Part shown: piece after piece, positions 43,644 to 52,019 of the stretch
Position numbering within the stretch: the first letter of the stretch is position 1
How the letters are laid out: each line of letters starts with the position of its first letter
Assembly (NCBI GenBank): GCA_016787565.1
Contig: JAEUUG010000016.1
Coordinates: forward strand, 248,001-312,000
Length of the DNA: 64,000 bases
Direction: 5' to 3'
Source: Cyclobacteriaceae bacterium
Lineage (GTDB): Bacteria; Bacteroidota; Bacteroidia; Cytophagales; Cyclobacteriaceae
The notes under the pieces: model-generated
Seen by the model: only the letters and a program-made list of their open reading frames with translations
What the model was told of the DNA's origin: nothing
The model's database searches: none
Made by a program: the position numbers and the translations under genes

Positions 43644-44831
43644 CTATTTCAATTCTTCCAATGCCATCCAGGCCATCAGTCCCGGACTGATTTTCAAGGC
43701 ATCTTCATCTATATCGAACGTGGGCGTATGCACGTATGCCGTAATGCCCTTTGCTTCGTTGCGTGTACCAATCCTGTAAAAGGATGCCGGAATTACTTGT
43801 GAATAATACGCGAAGTCTTCTGCCCCAAGTGTGATATCGATGTCCACGACATTCTCTTCACCAACGTATTCCATAGCGGCCGCTTTAATCCTGCGCGTTA
43901 GTTCCGGGTTGTTCTCGAGATAGGGATAACCCATTGAAATATCAACTTCACATTTACCACCCATACCCTCAGCAATACTCTCGGCCATCTTCTTAATTTT
44001 CTGAAGAGCCGATGAACGCCAGACTTCATTCATGGCCCGAAATGTTCCGGCTATATTCACTTCATTTGGAATAATATTGGTGGCACCGAATCCGGTAATA
44101 TTACCAAACGTCAACACCGTGGGTTGCTTCGGACTGGCATTACGACTGATAATTTGCTGTAAGGCGATTATGATGTGTGAGGCGATTACAATGGGATCTA
44201 TACAGAGTTCTGGTGCAGCACCATGCCCGCCCTTTCCAATCACCTTTAAATAAATCTCATCAGCGCTGGCCATATACATGCCTTCACGGAAGCCAATTTT
44301 ACCTGCTGGCAACAATGGAAAAACATGCTGACCAATGATACCGGAGGGTCTGGGATTTTCAAGCGCGCCATCGCGGATCATATAGGAAGCACCTCCGGGA
44401 TTTTTTTCTTCGCCCGGCTGAAAGAGCATGCGTACGGTTCCCTCAAACTGATCGCTTACTTCATGCAATATTTTAGCCGTACCCAACAACGAAGCAGTGT
44501 GCGCATCATGCCCACACGCATGCATCACCCCATCATTCTTTGATCTATAAGGAACATTATTGGCTTCCTGAATGGGCAGTGCATCCATGTCTGCCCGTAA
44601 GGCGATGGTTCTCCGCTCGGGATTTCTTCCTTTAATCTCCGCTACCAGACCTGTTGCTCCGACACCTTCCTGCGGTTCGATCCCCATGGTGCGCAGTTGC
44701 TGCGCCACGTACTTCACTGTATTGAACTCTTTGTACGATAATTCCGGATGGGCGTGCAAATGCCTGCGCAAGGCAATGATCTCTTCGCTATAGGCAAGTG
44801 AAAGTGTTTTTACTTTATCAAGAAGACTCAT
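43644..44831 (-). CDS. M20 family amidohydrolase (N-acyl-amino-acid hydrolase / hippurate hydrolase type)
   Basis: A zinc metallo-amidohydrolase of 395 residues. It has ALRADMDALPIQEANN, the metal-binding MHACGHDAHTA, the QPGEEKNPGGASYM catalytic glutamate segment and the dimerisation-domain GKGGHGAAPE. The final metal histidine is in YVHTPTFDID. Members cleave acyl-amino acids, auxin conjugates or N-acetyl-diaminopimelate. The exact substrate cannot be assigned. It has no signal peptide and follows the PEP carboxylase gene by 67 bases on the same strand. Confidence 0.92.
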   Translation of the reverse strand: MSLLDKVKTLSLAYSEEIIALRRHLHAHPELSYKEFNTVKYVAQQLRTMGIEPQEGVGATGLVAEIKGRNPERRTIALRADMDALPIQEANNVPYRSKNDGVMHACGHDAHTASLLGTAKILHEVSDQFEGTVRMLFQPGEEKNPGGASYMIRDGALENPRPSGIIGQHVFPLLPAGKIGFREGMYMASADEIYLKVIGKGGHGAAPELCIDPIVIASHIIIALQQIISRNASPKQPTVLTFGNITGFGATNIIPNEVNIAGTFRAMNEVWRSSALQKIKKMAESIAEGMGGKCEVDISMGYPYLENNPELTRRIKAAAMEYVGEENVVDIDITLGAEDFAYYSQVIPASFYRIGTRNEAKGITAYVHTPTFDIDEDALKISPGLMAWMALEELK

Positions 44832-44898
44832 AGTGAATTTGAAACTTCAAATTAAGTAAAGTTTCATGATCAGCTGCATGCCTTAGAGAACAATCGTT

Positions 44899-47472
44899 CT
44901 ACGCTGAGTTCCGTGCCGCATTGATGATACCAAACATACAGCGCAGTACGAGGGTACGGTATGCCTTATCAAATGATTTTTCCTTCGGTTCTGCTTCGCG
45001 CAACTGCTGCAGGGCATATTGCTGAATGGTAATCAGGGGCATTACAATTCGTTCGCGCAGTTTAACAGAGTCGCGGTTAACAGGATTGTTCTCCATTAGC
45101 TCGCTAAGCCCGGAAACTTCCAGAATCATGGACATGGAGAGTTTATACTCGCTATACATTTTCTCCCAAAATTCTCCGAACTCCTTATCCTTTTTCAGGT
45201 AGGCTGTGGCGGGATAATACGTTTTCGTCAACGACATCATACTGTTCGCCAGTAAGGTGCGGAAGAATAGAGATTGCTTATACATAGCCTTCAGTTCACG
45301 AAGTCTTCCAGCTTTTTTTAATTCCCGCAAGGCAGTACCCACACCATAAAACCCAGGAATGTTTTGCTTCATCTGTGCCCATGATCCCACAAAAGGAATG
45401 GCACGGAGATCTTCAAACTTCAGTCCCTCCCCGGCATTGCGTTTAACCGGCCGCGAACCAATATTCGTATCTCCAAAAAATGAAAGTGGTGTTATTTTTT
45501 CCAGATAGGGAACAAATTTCGGATGATGTTTGAGGTCGAGATAAGCTTTGTGTCCTTCTTCGGCCAGTAACTCCAGCAAGCTCTTTTCTTTTTCATCAAT
45601 GTGCGTTTTCACATTCTGAAATACAGAATTTTCAATTCCGGCTGACAGCAGTTGCTCCAGGTTAAACGTACACGAATCAGGTGTTCCAAAATTCGAGCTG
45701 ATCGTTTGACCCTGAATGGTTACCTGCACCTCTTTATCTTCAATGGTATCACCCAGCGAAGCATAAAAATCGTGGGTGTTACCACCACCCCGTGCCGGAG
45801 GTCCGCCACGACCATCAAAGAATACTGCCGTCAGCCCGTGTTCACGCGAAAGCAACGTCAGGTTTTCTTTGGCTCTGAAAATAGACCAGTTTGCACGCAG
45901 GTATCCACCATCTTTTGTACCATCTGAGAAACCGAGCATGATGGTTTGCTTGTTGCCACGTCTATGCAAATGTTCGCGGTAAGAAGGTATAGCGTATAAA
46001 GCGCCCATCACATGGTGAGCCTCGGTGAGATCTTCAATGGTCTCAAAAAGCGGAACGATATCCAGCGCGAGCTCTTCACCATTGCCCAGTATCAGGCGTG
46101 CCAACTGAAATACGCGAATAACATCCAATGCAGTCTGGCAATTACTGATCACATAACGATGACATCCTTCGGGTCCGTTTTGTTCCTGTATCTTTTTGAT
46201 GACATGAATGCTCTGGATCAATTCCGTAACAAAAGGATCTTCAAACTTCATCGCCTGAGGTTTGAATTTCAGTTTCAATAGGGCATCAATCTGCTCCTGC
46301 TCCGGTCGCTTTTCGAAATGCTTAAGTTTTTTGTTCTTAACCTGAAGTTGTTTGAGGATGGCCTCCCAAACAGCAGCATGCTTGCGACTGTCCTGACGGA
46401 TATCCATGCTCGCAAAATAAAAATCAAAAATGCGGACTTTTAAAATGAAATCATCCAGTAAATCGAGAAACAGACCACGGTGACTTTCAATCAACACTTC
46501 ACGAATCTCCAGTAGATCACTTAATAAATCATTGGCATTCTGGTAACCATCATCACCCTGACCGTTGCCGTATGCAACCGGATAGATTTTACGCTCAGCT
46601 CGTGCAATAATATGGTCAACTCCCTTAAATGTGAGTCTGCGCTTCAGGAATCGGATGTCGCGATGATAACAACGCATCAATGTTTGATTTAACCGCTGTG
46701 CCACCTGCAAGGTAATCTCGTGCGTTACAAACGGATTACCATCCCGGTCGCCACCGGGCCAGAATCCGATTTTAATCAAATCATAATTCTTCCAATCCTC
46801 TGGCTTAATCTGCAACCCTTCCTGAAGTTTGAGAATAATTTTCGGAATTACTTCATAGAAAACATTTTCGAGAAACCAACACAAGCTTACCGCTTCATCG
46901 AAAGGTGTCGGTTTTGCTTTATTGATAAAGGGAGTTTTCCCCAATTGCCGCAGTAATAAATTAATATGCTCCAGCCGTCCATCCTGAATAGCTTCTTCCA
47001 AATCGTTGATGATGGCGAGCACATTACCCGGGTAAAACTGTGTGGGATGGGCGGTGAGCACCACCCGGATACTGAAATCATTTAGCTTTTTCTTCAACTC
47101 TTCAGCAGCTCCTTCCGAGTTAGCGCGTAATAGTAACGCTGCAACTGTTCCCTTCCCGTTAAGGTCGTTAACCTCTTTAAAGGAGGCATCTTCAATCGAA
47201 TCGAACAATACCACCTGTCGCTCGGTGTATTGAATGAAGTTGAACAATAAATCAAATTGCTCTTCACGTGTTGCGCGAGGCGCAAAATCGGAAAAGAATT
47301 TCCGAATAATAGATTTCGGATCTTTGCCCTTTTCAAAGCCTACTTCACACGCTTGTTGCAGCAATGGTAGCAGTGTGCCGGTTCGGTAAATGCCCGTATA
47401 GGGCAAGTTCAGAAACAGACTATTGTAAATATGGTAGCGTGTAGAAACGGCCTGATGGTAGTTCGTTGGCAT
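44899..47472 (-). CDS. ppc: Phosphoenolpyruvate carboxylase
   Basis: A large cytoplasmic enzyme that carboxylates PEP with bicarbonate to oxaloacetate to refill the citric acid cycle, 857 residues from ATG 47472. Catalytic segments are all present: VVLTAHPTQFYPG with the conserved histidine, WPGGDRDGNPFVT, GFSDGTKDGGYLRANW, FDGRGGPPARGGGN and GSRPVKRN. The C terminus ends RNSA where most family members end in the NTG tripeptide. The frame extends 37 codons upstream without a plausible start signal, and a TAAATTTG box 21 bases before the chosen ATG supports this start. Confidence 0.94.
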   Translation of the reverse strand: MPTNYHQAVSTRYHIYNSLFLNLPYTGIYRTGTLLPLLQQACEVGFEKGKDPKSIIRKFFSDFAPRATREEQFDLLFNFIQYTERQVVLFDSIEDASFKEVNDLNGKGTVAALLLRANSEGAAEELKKKLNDFSIRVVLTAHPTQFYPGNVLAIINDLEEAIQDGRLEHINLLLRQLGKTPFINKAKPTPFDEAVSLCWFLENVFYEVIPKIILKLQEGLQIKPEDWKNYDLIKIGFWPGGDRDGNPFVTHEITLQVAQRLNQTLMRCYHRDIRFLKRRLTFKGVDHIIARAERKIYPVAYGNGQGDDGYQNANDLLSDLLEIREVLIESHRGLFLDLLDDFILKVRIFDFYFASMDIRQDSRKHAAVWEAILKQLQVKNKKLKHFEKRPEQEQIDALLKLKFKPQAMKFEDPFVTELIQSIHVIKKIQEQNGPEGCHRYVISNCQTALDVIRVFQLARLILGNGEELALDIVPLFETIEDLTEAHHVMGALYAIPSYREHLHRRGNKQTIMLGFSDGTKDGGYLRANWSIFRAKENLTLLSREHGLTAVFFDGRGGPPARGGGNTHDFYASLGDTIEDKEVQVTIQGQTISSNFGTPDSCTFNLEQLLSAGIENSVFQNVKTHIDEKEKSLLELLAEEGHKAYLDLKHHPKFVPYLEKITPLSFFGDTNIGSRPVKRNAGEGLKFEDLRAIPFVGSWAQMKQNIPGFYGVGTALRELKKAGRLRELKAMYKQSLFFRTLLANSMMSLTKTYYPATAYLKKDKEFGEFWEKMYSEYKLSMSMILEVSGLSELMENNPVNRDSVKLRERIVMPLITIQQYALQQLREAEPKEKSFDKAYRTLVLRCMFGIINAARNSA

Positions 47473-47492
47473 AAGTAGCGGTATAGCGCTAA

Positions 47493-47500
47493 CAAATTTA
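47493..47500 (-). promoter_or_regulatory. Promoter -7 box of ppc
   Basis: Reads TAAATTTG on the minus strand (TAnnTTTG) 21 bases before the ppc ATG at 47472. It lies between the upstream gene's terminator and ppc, so ppc has its own promoter. Confidence 0.5.
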
Positions 47501-47581
47501 TCAATTACGATGGTTGGGCATGCCGACCGGGAGATGATATGAGATTTATTTTTTCGAAAACGTTTACAATTGGATTCCCTC

Positions 47582-47622
47582 AAAAAAATAGCGGCCTTTG
47601 TTGAGATATCACAAAGGCCGCT
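47582..47622 (-). terminator. Intrinsic terminator after the DUF1573 gene
   Basis: A 12-base perfect stem, AGCGGCCTTTGT with ACAAAGGCCGCT, around a 9-base loop. On the minus strand it is followed by a T-run (plus-strand A-run at 47582-47588). Confidence 0.88.
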
Positions 47623-47648
47623 CTAAATAACGTGTGTTAGCTGGTGTG

Positions 47649-48062
47649 CTATTCTACCACTTCACCTTTGATGAAAAGCTGTACCACGCCCTCTTCGGTG
47701 TTTGCATTTACGGAAACCGTTTTAGTAAACACACCGGCTTTCGCAGCATTATACGTTGCTTTTACAAAACCCTGGCCACCGGGTGCAATAGGTTCTTTTG
47801 AGTATTCCGCCACCGTACAGCCGCAGGAAGCCTGCACCGATGAAATCACCAGGGGTACATTACCCTCGTTGGTAAAGGTAAACTGGTGAGTTACCGGTTT
47901 ACCAACCGGAATTTTTCCGAAATCAATTGTCGTGCTGCTCCAATGGAAAACTGCAATAGTTGATGATAGCTTACCCGAAGGTTTAGAATTTACAGCCCAT
48001 GAATGCGCCATACCAACAAAGGCCACAACCAGGATTAGAAATGTGAATGCTACTTTTTTCAT
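47649..48062 (-). CDS. DUF1573 domain secreted protein
   Basis: A 137-residue exported protein. A signal peptide (MKKVAFTFLILVVAFVGMAHS) is followed by an Ig-like (ASPM/SPD-2/Hydin-type) DUF1573 domain. Typical words are TTIDFGKIPVGKPVTHQFTFTNEG, SSVQASCGCTVAEYSKEPIAPG and VKATYNAAKAGVFTKTVSV. Such proteins are abundant in Bacteroidota and of unknown role, possibly outer-surface or T9SS-associated. I choose the ATG at 48062, because an upstream in-frame start at 48107 would displace the signal peptide. Confidence 0.87.
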   Translation of the reverse strand: MKKVAFTFLILVVAFVGMAHSWAVNSKPSGKLSSTIAVFHWSSTTIDFGKIPVGKPVTHQFTFTNEGNVPLVISSVQASCGCTVAEYSKEPIAPGGQGFVKATYNAAKAGVFTKTVSVNANTEEGVVQLFIKGEVVE

Positions 48063-48212
48063 GATTTTAATTTTTACGTTGAACATGTCGTTTCGATCGA
48101 ACAACACAAAGCTTGCTGTTTTCGTAAAACGAGGCTGTTAATGATTCCCTAAGATTTGTTAACGAGATGTTAATGTTTTCTCCATTGATTTTGCTTTATC
48201 TACCTTTATTGT

Positions 48213-49481
48213 GTGAAAACCTCCACCATCCGATATATTATTATTCTCGCTGCCCTAAGCATAATCGGCATTACGATCACGCAGATATACTGGATCAGAC
48301 GCGCTTTTGATTTAAAAGAGGCTGAGTTTGAGCGATCGGTTAACACAGCATTGTATAATGTTGCACAAAAGGTTTACGATATCAGCAAAACTCCTCCACC
48401 TGCAAATAATCCTGTCAAACAACTTTCAACCAACTATTTTGTAGTGATGGTAAACAGTGAGATTGATGCAGGCATACTGGAATTTTTATTACGATCTGAA
48501 TTCGAGAAACGAAATGTTGTGGCCGATTTTGAATATGGCGTCTACGATTGTTCGAATGAACGCATGGTGTATGGAGATTACGTTCCACTCAAAACGGCAA
48601 AAGAAAAAATCACCACCATGAAGCTTCCCCAGTGGGCGAATAAGGGATACTATTTTGGCGTGCAATTCCCTAACCGTGAAGCGCACCTGATGAACCAAAT
48701 GGGAATCTGGGTTTTCTCCTCCATAGTGCTGGTATTGGTAATCATTTTTTTCGCGTATACACTGTTTGTTATTCTTAAACAAAAGCGCTTGTCCGAAATC
48801 CAAAAGGATTTTATCAACAACATGACACACGAGTTTAAAACTCCGATTTCCACCATTGCCGTTTCCACTGAAGTTTTGAAAGACCCGGCCATTGTGCACC
48901 AACCTGAACGATTGCTGAACTATGCCACCATTATTGAAAAAGAGAACACCCGCCTTCGGCAACAGGTTGAGCGTGTTTTACAGGTTGCACGACTCGATAA
49001 GGAAGATATTGGTTTAAAGAAGGAAACGGTTGACATGCACCAGGTAATACATGATGCGATTAAGAATACTGCGCTGGCCTTGCAGGCAAAACACGGCCAG
49101 GTTGCCTGTGAACTCAACGCACTCCGGCATGAATTATTACTGGACAAACTTCACCTCACCAATGTGTTGTATAACCTGATCGACAATGCCATCAACTACT
49201 GCACAACTACACCTGAAATCGTAATTTCTACAACAGACAGTCCACAGGGGTTACGCATTGATGTTCGCGATAACGGTATGGGCATTAGTCCAGAGAATCA
49301 GAAACGTGTTTTCCAAAAGTTTTATAGGGTACACACCGGAAATGTGCATGATGTAAAAGGCTTCGGGCTGGGCTTGTGTTATGTAAAAACAATTATAGTG
49401 GCCCATCGTGGAGATATTAAGGTTGCCAGCGAACTTGGAAAAGGAAGTCGCTTTACCATTACCCTTCCGCACGAGAAATAA
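48213..49481 (+). CDS. Sensor histidine kinase, RprX-like
   Basis: A 422-residue membrane kinase. The N-terminal helix (about 7-27), a periplasmic loop of about 140 residues and the second helix (about 168-190) frame the sensor. The kinase follows, with MTHEFKTPIS (His206), N-box NVLYNLIDNAINY, G1 DNGMGIS and G2 GFGLGLCYVK. Context and arrangement resemble the RprX kinase of Bacteroides. The start is GTG at 48213 and no usable ATG precedes the helix. The response regulator begins about ten bases after its stop, giving a two-gene operon. Confidence 0.93.
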   Translation: MKTSTIRYIIILAALSIIGITITQIYWIRRAFDLKEAEFERSVNTALYNVAQKVYDISKTPPPANNPVKQLSTNYFVVMVNSEIDAGILEFLLRSEFEKRNVVADFEYGVYDCSNERMVYGDYVPLKTAKEKITTMKLPQWANKGYYFGVQFPNREAHLMNQMGIWVFSSIVLVLVIIFFAYTLFVILKQKRLSEIQKDFINNMTHEFKTPISTIAVSTEVLKDPAIVHQPERLLNYATIIEKENTRLRQQVERVLQVARLDKEDIGLKKETVDMHQVIHDAIKNTALALQAKHGQVACELNALRHELLLDKLHLTNVLYNLIDNAINYCTTTPEIVISTTDSPQGLRIDVRDNGMGISPENQKRVFQKFYRVHTGNVHDVKGFGLGLCYVKTIIVAHRGDIKVASELGKGSRFTITLPHEK

Positions 49482-49491
49482 TCGGATGATC

Positions 49492-50172
49492 ATGAAAAAA
49501 ATTTTATTGGTTGAGGACGACCCGAGCCTTGGATTTGTAATCAAAGACAATCTGGAGCAAAAAGGCTATTGGGTTACACTTTGTCAGGATGGCGAAGAAG
49601 CATTGCGTACATTTCAGCAATATTCCTTTCACCTGTGCATCTTCGATGTCATGCTGCCCAAAAAAGATGGCTTTACACTCGCAAAGGAAATTCGGATGCA
49701 GAATACTGAAATTCCCATTTTATTTCTCACAGCCAAGTCGCTCACGGAAGATAAACTGGAAGGTTTTCAACAGGGAGCTGACGATTACATTACCAAACCA
49801 TTCAGTATGGAAGAGCTGCACTTCCGCATGGAGGTTTTCCTCAAAAGAAGTAACGGGCAAGCTTTATTGGATGAAAAAATATTCCCTGTAGGATTGTATG
49901 AATTCGACTACCCTAACCTTTCATTGAAATACCAACAAGTCTTTAGAACGCTGACACAAAAAGAAGCTGAGATTTTAAAATTACTCGTCTGGCACCGCGA
50001 TCGTGTTTTAAAGCGGGAAGAAATCCTGAAAAAAGTTTGGGGCGATGATGATTATTTTATGGGACGCAGTCTTGACGTCTTCATTTCGAAACTCAGAAAA
50101 TACTTAAAAGAAGATCCGGCTATTGAAATCGTTAACTATCATGGTGTAGGCTTTCGGTTAGAGATCAGGTGA
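49492..50172 (+). CDS. Response regulator, OmpR/PhoB family (RprY-like)
   Basis: A DNA-binding regulator of about 226 residues paired with the preceding kinase. The receiver has the acidic pocket LVEDD, the phospho-aspartate in IFDVMLPKKDG (Asp52), the conserved threonine/lysine in FLTAKS and ITKPF. The C-terminal winged helix has LTQKEAEILKLLVWHRD and the recognition-helix region SLDVFISKLRKYL, ending in GVGFRLEIR. An ATG two codons earlier (49486) is an alternative start. The targets are unknown. Confidence 0.94.
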   Translation: MKKILLVEDDPSLGFVIKDNLEQKGYWVTLCQDGEEALRTFQQYSFHLCIFDVMLPKKDGFTLAKEIRMQNTEIPILFLTAKSLTEDKLEGFQQGADDYITKPFSMEELHFRMEVFLKRSNGQALLDEKIFPVGLYEFDYPNLSLKYQQVFRTLTQKEAEILKLLVWHRDRVLKREEILKKVWGDDDYFMGRSLDVFISKLRKYLKEDPAIEIVNYHGVGFRLEIR

Positions 50173-50209
50173 TCCGAAAATTAGCACTCGGTAAACCTGT
50201 TTTATTTTC

Positions 50210-50217
50210 TATCTTTG
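50210..50217 (+). promoter_or_regulatory. Promoter -7 box of the DUF4177 gene
   Basis: TATCTTTG matches TAnnTTTG and lies about 80 bases before the ATG at 50298. A -33 TTG is not evident. Confidence 0.4.
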
Positions 50218-50297
50218 TAAAGCATCCCTCACCACGAATGACGGATGATTGTTGTGGAAATTGAAAACTTAGCTCCCTAATCTTAATCGATCTATCT

Positions 50298-50513
50298 ATG
50301 AAATGGCAGTACAAAATCGTTTACATCAACGCCAAGAAATTTACCAGCACAGGATTACCCGATGATCTCAATGAATATTTTAACCGCTATGGCGAAGAGG
50401 GCTGGGAATTAGTAAAAGTAGAACCAAAACTCGATGGTGGATTTATCTTCTTCGGCTTTGGATGGATTCACCAAACGGTTGGATACGTTGCCTTCTTCAA
50501 AAAACCTATGTAA
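50298..50513 (+). CDS. DUF4177 family small protein
   Basis: A 71-residue protein of the DUF4177 family. It has the N-terminal MKWQYKIVYI, the central YGEEGWELVKVEP and a C-terminal strand VGYVAFFKKP. The pattern is a small alpha/beta fold without catalytic motifs or a signal peptide. The function is unknown. It is a single gene with its own promoter box, and it is convergent with homogentisate dioxygenase across a gap containing a repeat element. Confidence 0.82.
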   Translation: MKWQYKIVYINAKKFTSTGLPDDLNEYFNRYGEEGWELVKVEPKLDGGFIFFGFGWIHQTVGYVAFFKKPM

Positions 50514-50540
50514 TACTTACTTGAAGCCATCTCAAAATCT

Positions 50541-50640
50541 TGCGTCATTGCGATCCCGATGATAATCGGGAGAAACAATCCTCAGTGCTGAGGATAAAAC
50601 GGTATTGCAACGGTCGTTCCCTCTCTCGCAATGATGAGAA
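50541..50640. repeat. Dispersed intergenic repeat with CATTGCGA inverted ends and internal hairpins
   Basis: The end words CATTGCGA (50546-50553) and TCGCAATG (50626-50633) are inverted. Inside are two perfect hairpins, TCCCGAT-gata-ATCGGGA (50554-50571) and ATCCTCAG-TG-CTGAGGAT (50578-50595). A related, degenerate element lies at 7030-7124. It fits a REP-like, non-coding mobile repeat of Bacteroidota and sits between two convergent genes. Confidence 0.7.
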
Positions 50641-50673
50641 CACTATTTTTGTAATTACTTCTAACAATACGTG

Positions 50674-51864
50674 CTAAGGTGCATTCACTTCATTAAATCC
50701 TTCAACATTATCCGTCCAACTCATGGGATAGTTGCTGTCAATAAATTCCAGTGCATCCGTAGTGGGAAAGAGCGGCCGGAAGGTATCGATCATCACAGCC
50801 AGTTCGTGTGTCTCCTTTGCGCCAATACTTTTCTCTACCGTACCCGGATGCGGACCATGGGGTAATCCTCCGGGATGTAGCGTGAACGATCCGCGCTCAA
50901 TCCCCCTTCGACTCATAAAGTTTCCCTCCGCATAATACAACACCTCATCCGAATCAATATTGCTGTGATTGTAGGGAGCAGGTATCGCCTGTGGATGATA
51001 ATCAAACAAGCGTGGCACAAAAGAGCAGATAACAAAATTGTGCGCCTGAAAAGTTTGATGCACCGGAGGCGGCTGATGAATGCGGCCGGTAATTGGTTCG
51101 AAATCGTGAATCGAAAATGCATACGGCCATAAGAAACCATCCCAGCCGACAAGATCTAACGGACTGTAGTCATATACATAGTGGTGCAGATAACCAAGTT
51201 TTTTTATCTTCACCAGAAACTCTCCTTTTCCGGTTTCGGTGATGAGTTCAAGTGGTGGACGGATATCACGTTCACAATAGGGCGAATGCTCGCCCAACTG
51301 ACCGAGTTGGTTGCGATAGCGCTTCACGGTTTCCACAGGCGAAGCTGATTCAATGATCAACAACCGAAGCGGACCATCTTCAAATTCCAGTTTATAAATT
51401 ACCGTACGCGGGATAACCACATAATCGCCTTGCCGGATGTCCAGTTTGCCGAACTGCGAAATCAATGTTCCCTTACCATCATGAATGTAAATCACCTCAT
51501 CTCCCTCAGCATTCTTATAGAAGTAATCCATTTTACGTTGCCGTGGCGAACAGATAGCAATAGAGCAATCGTGATTCATCAATAAAACTTTTCGGGCTGT
51601 CAGGTAATCTTCCCCCGTTTGTTCAACTTTAGACGTATTCAGGTGCAGGTGACGCAGCGCATAATCTTCAATCATCTTGGGACCATACTTTACAGGGTCC
51701 TTCATTGCTTTGATTCGCGTAGGCGGATTGATATGATACAGGTTGGAATATATTCCAGAGAATCCTTCTGAACTTACCAACTCTTCTTTGTACAAACTGC
51801 CATCCGGCTGACGAAACTGGGTGTGTCGCTTATGCGGAATAGTACCAAGGCGATAGTAGTACAT
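50674..51864 (-). CDS. hmgA: Homogentisate 1,2-dioxygenase
   Basis: A non-heme iron dioxygenase of 396 residues that opens the ring of homogentisate in tyrosine and phenylalanine breakdown. The cupin core shows YHPQAIPAPYNHSNIDSDEV, where the histidine and glutamate pair binds iron, and the C-terminal LHPGGLPHGPHPG carries the last iron histidine. N-terminal residues such as YYRLGTIPHKRHTQFRQPDG are typical. The rest of the tyrosine route is not in the window. A TACTTTTG box lies 23 bases upstream. Confidence 0.95.
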   Translation of the reverse strand: MYYYRLGTIPHKRHTQFRQPDGSLYKEELVSSEGFSGIYSNLYHINPPTRIKAMKDPVKYGPKMIEDYALRHLHLNTSKVEQTGEDYLTARKVLLMNHDCSIAICSPRQRKMDYFYKNAEGDEVIYIHDGKGTLISQFGKLDIRQGDYVVIPRTVIYKLEFEDGPLRLLIIESASPVETVKRYRNQLGQLGEHSPYCERDIRPPLELITETGKGEFLVKIKKLGYLHHYVYDYSPLDLVGWDGFLWPYAFSIHDFEPITGRIHQPPPVHQTFQAHNFVICSFVPRLFDYHPQAIPAPYNHSNIDSDEVLYYAEGNFMSRRGIERGSFTLHPGGLPHGPHPGTVEKSIGAKETHELAVMIDTFRPLFPTTDALEFIDSNYPMSWTDNVEGFNEVNAP

Positions 51865-51886
51865 AGGAAATGGTGTTGATGTATTT

Positions 51887-51894
51887 CAAAAGTA
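51887..51894 (-). promoter_or_regulatory. Promoter -7 box of hmgA
   Basis: Reads TACTTTTG on the minus strand, matching TAnnTTTG, 23 bases before the hmgA start. Confidence 0.5.
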
Positions 51895-51958
51895 AACATT
51901 CCAACAACGATTTGTTACCACGCAGAAGTCTCTTTCGAAAATTCATCTTTTACAAAAT

Positions 51959-51990
51959 AAAAAATCCCAACACAGCTTATTGTGTTGGGA
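51959..51990 (-). terminator. Intrinsic terminator after the S41 protease gene
   Basis: A 10-base perfect stem TCCCAACACA / TGTGTTGGGA with a 6-base loop. On the minus strand the T-run follows (plus-strand A-run 51959-51964). Confidence 0.87.
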
Positions 51991-52019
51991 CTTCAAATGA
52001 TTATTCTCTACTATTCAAC

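Noticed and set aside
48489-48962. A 157-codon minus-strand open frame over the RprX-like kinase.
   Set aside because: Antisense to the kinase sensor and HisKA region, with no motif of its own.
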